Below are positions 56,618 to 64,000 of a stretch of DNA of 64,000 nucleotides, in pieces. Numbering within the stretch: position 1 is the stretch's first letter; each line of letters starts with the position of its first letter. Position numbers and translations under genes: made by a program. Source of the stretch: Euptelea pleiosperma (lineage: Eukaryota; Streptophyta; Magnoliopsida; Ranunculales; Eupteleaceae); assembly GCA_035048495.1 (NCBI GenBank), contig CM068547.1, positions 20,405,913 to 20,469,912 of the forward strand, written 5' to 3'. The notes under the pieces are model-generated. The model saw nothing but the letters and a program-made list of their open reading frames with translations. It searched no databases and was not told the DNA's origin.

Positions 56618-58502
56618 TATTCGCTTAAAAGTGTGTATTTTCCACTGTTATCTTCTAAGCGTTTTCACACTCTCCTACGTTAAAATACTCTATTTATCTA
56701 CTTTTCTACGTAAGAGTCTCTTTTGTTGCGTAGAACACACTTTTCTGGACGAAATGGTATATTTGCATGCATTAAACACATTTTCGGAAGTCTAGACATT
56801 GAGTCGTTCTGATAAAGTCTCATTACGCGCTTCTTCTATCGCAGGAAACCCCGATGGGACAATTCTCGAGACTTGCGAGCCCACATCGATCAGGAAAGCC
56901 CATTATCAAAGCTTAAAGAGCCCACATGCTATGACTAGAAGATATGGGCCAAATGTGGGCTGAATAAGAGGACCAAAAAGCCAGCTCAAAGAACAAAGAG
57001 AGTAGGAGAGCCAATGACCAAGAGACGGACCAAAGCGTTTAAAGCCACATGAGTCAGCAAAGAATGATAGTCAACTCTACTGGAGAAGCGTGAGGATGGT
57101 CACAGTGAAGACCAGGGTTCCAGACCCTCCGCCAGTGCTTTTCTCTCTATTTTCTGATACTTTCTCTCTCACCTCTCCTTATTCTCTCTCTCTTCATCTC
57201 TCGGTCCTCGAATCTACTGACCTAACCCCAGAACTCCTGCCCATCGGCTCTATCTCATCTCCCTTAGCTTTCTGACCGTTGGATCTTCCATCGGACTGTT
57301 GGATCTTCAATCGGACCGTTGGATCTCTCTAGATCCGTCGATCTACCAATCTGGGTCCCAATCAAGTCACCATCCATCCGATCGCCATCAAACTATCTGT
57401 CACATCATCTTGTGAGACGCTGGACATCATCAATCCATGTGGGCCAGTAGCCGGGCCCATCATCATCGACTCGCTGTCCGACCAGTTAGTGGACCCCGTG
57501 AATTTCCAAATAATTCTAATTAAATTTTAAAAAATGGAGGGTCCACTAAATGGGGAGATTCCTCATAGAAAAGTAGTGTTTTACTTAAAAAAAAAAAAAA
57601 AATTATTTTTCTTATTTTTTTATTTTCAAAAATCCCCTATTTCCATTAAAGGAAATAGGGAAGCTTTAAAAGGGGAGAAGAGAGGGTTCGAAACCCTAAT
57701 TTTAAAACCCCTCTCCTCCTCTCCTTCCCCCCACATCATTCCTCCTTCTTCCCCCTCCTTTTTCTCCTCTTCTTCTTCTCCTTTTTCCTTCTCCTTTTCC
57801 TTCTTCTTCTTCTTCTTCATCCTTCGCCGGAGTTGCAGGCCTGCAACTCCAGCTGTCTTCTTCTTCTTCATACCCTTCTTCCTCATCTTCCTGCTGCTTC
57901 GCCCGCCAACACCCCCACAGCGCTACTGCACCACGATACCGCCGCCAAACCGCGCCTCCTTCCTCCGGCGGACTGGTTCACGTTAACCAGTCCACCTCCA
58001 CCGCCTGAACCTGCTGCAGCACCGTCTCCCGCCTGCCGCCACTGCATTCATCCTTCTCTGGTCGTCTTCTTCTCCTCCTCCTTCTTCTTCTTCTTCTTCT
58101 TATCCTTCTTCTCATCTCTTTTATTTTCTTTTTTTGTTTTCTTCATCTTTTTACTCCCGTTTTATACCGAAGTTGCAGCCTGCAACTCTAGCCGGCAGCG
58201 CCCCCCAACCAGTCCAGTCCGCCTCTCTCTCCTCTCTCTCCCGCCGTCGTCTTCATCCTCTCTCAAGCAATAAAGAAAGCCAAAAAAAGAAAAAAAAAAG
58301 AAGAAAGAAAAGAAAAAGAGAAGAAAAGGAAAAAGGAGGAGGTTGTTTCCTCCACCCGAACCAGCAAGGTTTGCTCCGCCTCCTTCAGCGCCTCCACCTC
58401 TCAACTTGCCCATGCACCTACCTCCCACCTTGCTGCCACCCCCTTTCTGTTGCCACAATCAACAGGTTGCTGCCTGCAACCCTATCCACGTTTGACAAAG
58501 AA

Positions 58503-58535
<33 letters not shown>

Positions 58536-59301
58536 TCGAGAGGAGGCGTTCCTCCTCAATACCTCATCACAACACCAAGGAAGATCCATCAAGCAAAACC
58601 TGCAAGAGGCGCCATCGTTAGTTTCTCCCTCCATCTTTGCTCTAGTTTGCACCATCTGTACGTGGTGCATTCTCACTCGCTGGTGCGCCACCTATGCACA
58701 CACCCACGGTGCAACACCATGGGCTATTCTAGCCACCATAACAGTGGATCTTTTCATCTCCATCATGTCCCAAACCACCTTCATCAAAGCCTGATCTAGG
58801 CTGATGTGATCTCTCCAGTAAGTGGTAAGTTTCTTCACTTTCTCTCTCTATCCCTCTCTAGAAATCTCCTTCTATTTCTCTCTCTAGTCTACTTTTCACT
58901 CTCTAACTTTCTAAAATTTTCTCTCTACTTTCATTCCTCTTTCTCTCTCTCTCTATCTCTACAATCTCCTCTCTACTTTCTCTCTCTAGTTCTCCCTTTC
59001 TCTCTCTAGTTTATTCTCTTTTTTTTACGCTTTATAATTTAGTTATTTTTACTTGATTGTAAGAGACATGTTCGATTGAATAAAGTTGATTTGAATAATA
59101 TTATGTTCCATTCTCTGTAAATTTTCCGTCATTTTATGTTCATTATTGCGCTAACCCGACTAATCCTGAGTGCGGATCGACATCCGACACAAGCCACAGT
59201 ACAAAATTGCTCATTTTACAGGTTAAAAATCTCGGATTAATTACAAATATTGTTGAAGTTAGGGTTTCTGTAACCAACGATGCGGAAAAATCCTACTTTC
59301 A
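56615..59301 (+). mobile_element. Solo LTR I (Athila-like), TSD ATGAG
   Basis: TGATATTCGC to CTACTTTCA, flanked by ATGAG at 56610-56614 and 59302-59306, inside the integrase C-terminal region of Z. It carries the GTTGGATC repeats, a 26-bp palindrome with one mismatch (57635-57660), an A-run at 58502-58532, a strong donor-like TGGTAAGT (GT 58825), a CT-rich tract, AATAAA at 59079-59084 and an acceptor-like TTTACAG at 59221. Confidence 0.93.
57827..58190. repeat. Two GC palindromes, LTR I
   Basis: Located at 57827-57852 and 58167-58190, the second with a few arm changes. Confidence 0.85.
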
Positions 59302-59651
59302 ATGAGTTAGAAGAACTCAGAAATGATGCCTACAACTTGTCCAAAAATTACAAAGCAAAAATGAAGTGGATACATGACAAGAGCATCCTCAGGAAAGAGT
59401 TCCATCCAGGACAGAAGGTCCTTCTTTATAATTCTCGTCTCCATCTCTTCCCTGGGAAACTGAAATCTAGGTGGACCGGTCCTTATACGGTCACCGCAGT
59501 CACACCCTTTGGGGCAATCACTATTGAGGATCCCAAGGATCACTCCTCATTCCAGGTAAATGGCCAGCGTCTTAAGCAATTCCATGAACTTGATGTATCG
59601 TTCATTCAGACTTTTGAAATTGATCTCATCGATCCTGTCTATGTCGACTGA
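59302..59651 (+). pseudogene. pol: Integrase C-terminal part of element Z
   Basis: It continues the Z frame after LTR I with LRNDAYNLSKNYKAKMKWIHD, FHPGQKVLLYNSRL, KSRWTGPYTV, and ends at the TGA at 59649-59651. The GPY-type module is typical of gypsy integrase C-termini. There is no stop inside the fragment; the only break is the LTR insertion. Confidence 0.9.
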
Positions 59652-61575
59652 TGATCCACTCAGTCTCCTGTGCTCCAACTTGGTTGGGGGTGCCAGTCAC
59701 CCCCGTCATGTCTGGTTGAAGACGTAAAACTTAGCACTTTCGGAAAGGCAATTCCGGTATTCCTAGAGTACATGAGTCTCATGCATTTGTTATTACTGTT
59801 ATATCTCTGGAAATGCAGGTACATTCATTCTTCCGATCATCAAGTACCACACACTATCGAGTTTCTGCCGACTTGGTAACATCCTCCCTGAACCTTTGCA
59901 TCATCGTCACCGATTTTTCATCATTTTATGTCCCGGACATGAGCACCGAGGACGGTGCTGTATTTTGGTTGGGGGTGGGGTATTTACCAAAACTCATGTC
60001 TTCATTTTGATAAAAAAAAAAAAAAACTTTTTATTTTTGGGGTGATTTCCGATGTTCTCCAAAAGTTTTTTAGAATTTCAAAAAATGTGTCAAATACCCT
60101 GACTTTGATTAGCTAAAAACCTTCGTTAAGTCAGTATTGAGGATGTCAATTTTTGTTTAAAGTTAGCGTTGAGTCAAGTCAAGCGTGACTACAGCAGGTT
60201 TGAAAACTCAGAAAAACTCATATTCGGCACAATTGTACACTATCAATATCAGAGTCACCCTAAGTTTAGAAATTCTAGAGATCCTGTGAGAATAATTGTG
60301 GAGACCTAACCCAGTGAGCTTTCGAGCCTTTAATCAATTCAGAGTGTTATACAATAATTCTGAGTCACAAGATGACTCACTATTCTTCATGCCCGCAATA
60401 TTCGTTGAGAGATCTCATTATCTTTTGCTTCGATCATAAAACTTGGAACGACATCAACATTGGATTACTACGACAGAACCTTCTCTATATCCAGTCAAGA
60501 CAGTATACATGATAGTGCAAACCCTAGAAAATGATTTAGGCCATTTTTTTTCTGAAACATTCAGCCTTTTTACTCACCTGAATTATACTTCACTAGAAAC
60601 CCTTTGAACCTTTCTATAAAAGCCTTTTATTTGCAAACCCATCAACCTAAAATCCAGACCAGCTACGAAACATGACTGGCTACCCTTATTTTGAGATGGA
60701 CAAAAGAATAACTGATGTGGGTGTACCGTGAAAAAGAAAAGTAAAGAAGAAGAATCAAAAGGAAAAGAAAGTGGTTCAAGCCAAAAATAAAATATAGAAA
60801 GAAAGTATGAAGAAGAGCTGAAAAGAAATTGAGCAGTCTCAGAAATATCAAGAAAAAGAGAAAAATACGAAAAAAGGAAAAAGAACCAGATAATAGTGTT
60901 ACGCCGCAGGAAAAATTCAAGAAAATGGCAATATCCTCTCAAGATCTTTGAAATCCTGTATCCCTTTATCTCTCTACACCTGACCTAAGCCTCATTATAA
61001 CCCAGGAAAGTCCTATTTGATTCTAGGATAGCACGATCATAAAATGTGGAAATTGGAGAAAGAGAAGCTATAGAGTTTGATCTGACGTTCCCGAGTGAAG
61101 TGGTATTCCAATCATGAGATCTTCTTCTATTAAAGATGTCCTTCCTTCAAATAAAATATATGTGAGATCTTTTGCCTCTTTATATTAAATACATCACCTC
61201 ACATATAAATTGAGAGAAAAGAAGAAAACCCTTCTTGTGTGATTCTATTCTGAGTGCTAAACATGTGAGATTTGAGGTCGAGGCAGAAAAACTTAGAGGT
61301 GATCTGGAAATCTTTACTGTCGGATGATGAGAATGTTGAACACACACACACGCAGAGTCTGACTATTCTGGGTCATGATTATCAGTCTGTAGTCTTGCCA
61401 AAACTTTCAAACTCTTCGCTAGCATATGTAACTGTTTTTGCATCCATTCAATAATTTGACGAACGGTGTTTTCCCGGAGCTAATATGAAAAAGTGTGCAG
61501 CATGTGCAGAGCCCTTTTAAGCTCATTTATTTCGCACTAATTGCCAAGGATTGGCAACATGCTGGTTGGGAATTG
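59652..61575 (+). other. 3' UTR of element Z
   Basis: Homologous to the Y 3' UTR. GGTTGGGGGT is at 59682 and 59967; the final tract before LTR J is mutated to GGTTGGGAATTG (61564-61575). The A/G-rich stretch is at 60735-60890. No gene. Confidence 0.78.
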
Positions 61576-61825
61576 TGATATTCGCTCAAAAGTGCTTATT
61601 TTAAGCAATTATCCTTTTAGCGTTATTGCATTCTCCCACGTTAAAATACTCTATTTATCTACTTTTCTACGTAAGAGTCTGTTTTGTTGCGTAGAACACA
61701 CTTTTCTGGACGAAATGGTATATTTGCATGCATTAAACACATTTTCGAAAGTCTAGACATGAAGTCATTCTGATAGAGTCTCATTACGCGCTTCTTCTGT
61801 CGCAGGAAACCCCGATGGGACAATT
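61576..61825 (+). mobile_element. LTR J, truncated 3' LTR of element Z
   Basis: The first 250 bp of the LTR, nearly identical to LTR H, then an abrupt switch to 3' UTR sequence of another copy. Confidence 0.88.
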
Positions 61826-62677
61826 TGTACCATGAAAAGAAAAGTAAAGAAGAAGAATCAAAAGAAAAAGAAAGTGGTTCAAGCTGAAAATAAAATATGG
61901 AAAGAAAGTATGAAAAAGTGCTGAAAAGAAATTGAGCAGTCTCAGAAATATCAAGAAAAAGAGAAAAATATGAAAAAAAAGAAAAAGAACCAGATAATGG
62001 TGTTACGCCGCAGGAAAAATGCAAGAAAATGACAATATCCTCTTAAGATCTTTGAAATCCTGTATCCCTTTATCTCTCTACACCTGACCTAAGCCTCATT
62101 ACAACCCAGGAAAGTCCTACTTGATTCTAGGATAGTACGATCATAAAATGTGGAGATTGGAGAAAGAGAAGCTATAGAGTTTGATCTGACGTTCCTGAGT
62201 GAAGTGGTATTCCAATCATGAGATCTTCTTCTGTTAAAGATGTCCTTCCTTCAAATAAAACATATGTGAGATCTTTTGCCTCTTTATATTAAATATATCT
62301 CCTCACATATAAATTGAGAGAAAAGAAGAAAACCCTTCTTGTGTGATTCTATTCTGAGTGCTAAACATGTGAGATTTGAGGTCGAGGCATAAAAACTTAG
62401 AGGTGATCTAAAAATCTTTACTGTCGGATGATGAGAATGTTGAGCACACACACACGCAGAGTCTGACTATTCTGGGTCATGATTATCAGTCTGTAGTCTT
62501 GCCAAAACTTTTCAACTCTTCGCTAGCATGTAACTATTTTTGCATCCATTCAATGATTTGACGAACGGTGTTTTCCCTGAGCTAATATGAAAAAGTGTGC
62601 AGCATGTGCAGAGCCCTTTTAAGCTCATTTATTTCGCACTAATTGCCAAGGATTGGCAATATGCTGGTTGGGGGTTG
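61826..62677 (+). other. 3' UTR of element X, resumed part
   Basis: Matches the last 850 bp of the Y-type 3' UTR (from about 37692) better than Z's own, ending in an intact GGTTGGGGGTTG tract. It is interpreted as the rest of X's 3' UTR after the Z insertion, about 650 bp of the middle being lost. Confidence 0.7.
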
Positions 62678-62910
62678 TGATATTCGCTCAAAAGTGCTTA
62701 TTTTAAGCAATTATCCTTTTAGCGTTATTGCATTCTCCTACGTAAAATACTCTATTTACCTACTTTTCTACGTAAGAGTCTCTTCTGTTGCGTAGAACAC
62801 ACTTTTCTGGACGAAATGGTATATTTGCATGCATTAAACACATTTTCGGAAGTCTAGATATTAAGCCGTTCTGATAAAGTCTCATTACGCGCTTCTTCTG
62901 TCGCAAGAAA

Positions 62911-63028
62911 CCACCGGTGGAGGGAGAACGTGGGGGAATTTAAAAACCCTAATCCTCCTCTAATCCCTCTCCCCTCTCATCCTCTTTTCCCCCCTTTCAA
63001 TCCCCCCACGTTCTCCCTCCACCGGTGG
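62911..63028. repeat. 30-bp-arm hairpin, LTR K
   Basis: Left arm 62911-62940 and right arm 62999-63028 are complementary with one mismatch, with a 58-bp loop containing the AAAACCCTAAT leader start. Confidence 0.93.
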
Positions 63029-63076
63029 CCGTTTCTTTTTTTTTTTTTTTCTTCTTCTTCTTCCTCCTCCATCTCG

Positions 63077-63630
63077 CCGGAGTTGCAAGCAGCAACTCCG
63101 GCCATCTGGTCCTCTTCCTCCTCCTCCTCCTTCTTCTTCTTCTTCTTCTTCTTCTTCTTCTTCTTCTTCTTCTTTTTCTTCTTCTCAGTTTTTTATTTTT
63201 ATTTTTTTTCGTTTTCGTCATATTACCGTTTTCTACCGGAGTTGCAGCCTGCAACTCCGGCCGTCAGCGCCCCCTTCCGCCTGCAACCAGTCTTCATTAA
63301 CGCGAAGTAATGGTCTGCAAGAGAGCAGACCGTCACTACCACCACCGGAAACTCTCCATTTTCTTCCCTTTTTCTCTTCAACGGCGCCATCTTTTTCTTC
63401 TCCTCTCCACGTCGGACTGGTGAACCAGTCCGGCAAGCACCATTGAAGCTCCGCTGCATCGTCCTCTGCCTCCATCATCTTCGGCCTGCACCTATTCTGC
63501 CTCCATCAATAACACCAGCAACAACTGTTGCACACCAGCAATGTTTTTAAAGCCTACAAAGTGCCTTGGCTTCCCAACGCCTCCATCCTCATCACCAAGG
63601 CTTGCCGGAGTTGCATGCGTGCAACTCCAG
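63077..63630. repeat. Three GC palindromes, LTR K
   Basis: Located at 63077-63101, 63236-63260 and 63605-63630, again beside TTC tracts. Confidence 0.9.
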
Positions 63631-64000
63631 CGTCTCCTTCTTCCATAGCCACCTGCTACAACCGTCTCCTTCTCCCTTTCTTCTTCTCTTTCTTCTTTTA
63701 TTCTTCTTCTTCCTTATCTCATTCCCTTCTTCTTACCGGCCAGCTGGTTTGCAACAAACCACCCTCCTCTATGCACAACCCCATGTTGTGCATCACCGTC
63801 CACCCTTCAGAGAGACAACCAGCAACCACCAAAGTTCCAGGGCTGCCACGTGCTTGATCCACCAGTGAGCAACTGCATCACATCACCACCATTCTTCATC
63901 GGTGCACCATCCTCCGCTCACCTCATCATCAAGACCCCCTCTCCTTGAAAGCCACCAAGCCAGCGGGTAGCCCCTTCTTTCTTGGCCGATCAAGTGACCG

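Larger units (their letters stand above)
62678..64000 (+). mobile_element. LTR K, 3' LTR of element X (partial)
   Basis: Starts TGATATTCGC with a C/E-like 5' block; runs past the window end. After about 235 bp (CGCAAGAAACC) the usual U3 is replaced by a long hairpin (62911-63028). TTC tracts (63118-63184) and GC palindromes follow. The last bases (GGCCGATCAAGTGACC) match the X 5' LTR near 26470, supporting assignment to X. Confidence 0.8.

Overview
The window is plant nuclear heterochromatin made almost entirely of transposable elements; I see no cellular gene, rRNA or tRNA. The organism is inferred to be a seed plant, probably an angiosperm. The basis is a CACTA DNA-transposon end, a Tat-lineage Ty3/gypsy element with an antisense extra ORF and a 3' satellite, a SIRE-like Ty1/copia element, and a cluster of Athila-like Ty3/gypsy elements with tRNA-Asp-type primer sites. 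The species cannot be told.

Layout. 1-1393 is the right end of a CACTA element carrying a 179-bp tandem array. 1559-7433 is part of a Tat-lineage element with its integrase on the minus strand: LTR/promoter-like region, decayed antisense ORF, 42-bp x14 minisatellite, then integrase. At about 7434 it is joined directly, without an LTR, to a decayed copia element (7434-18436). That copia element is split twice in its RNase H by solo LTRs A (11777-14647, TSD CACAG) and B (14920-17778, TSD TATGT).

From 18437 to the window end lies a nest of Athila-like elements sharing LTR ends TGATATTCGC...CTACTTTCA. Host element X has a 5' LTR (18437-27018) interrupted by an unclassified 5.9-kb unit with TSD AGCAC. 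Its leader is interrupted by solo LTR C (28059-31449, TSD CATTT) and, after a local duplication, by solo LTR F (42688-49210, TSD CTACC), which itself holds inverted solo LTR G (44592-46984, TSD TCCCT). Element Y (32143-41994) is non-autonomous, has an intact 617-codon ORF and no pol, and sits in the duplicated segment. X carries a broken copy of the same ORF (49236-50988). Element Z (51450-61825) sits in X's 3' UTR and carries a nearly complete protease-RT-RNase H-integrase frame. Solo LTR I (56615-59301, TSD ATGAG) interrupts Z's integrase. X then resumes and ends in LTR K (62678 onward).

How the parts relate. Z has the enzymes but one RT catalytic Asp is changed to Asn, and its gag region is gone. 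X and Y keep the cis parts (LTR ends, Asp-type PBS, leader, purine tract) plus a structural-type ORF without enzymes, so they look like a non-autonomous subfamily served by Z-like partners. The most unusual signals are a repeated small GC palindrome scattered through all the LTRs beside TTC tracts, a 23-nt poly(A) with its AATAAA signal embedded inside solo LTR G, a possible intron inside the LTR that encloses the poly(A) signal, and a duplication with a chimeric LTR whose history can be read base by base.
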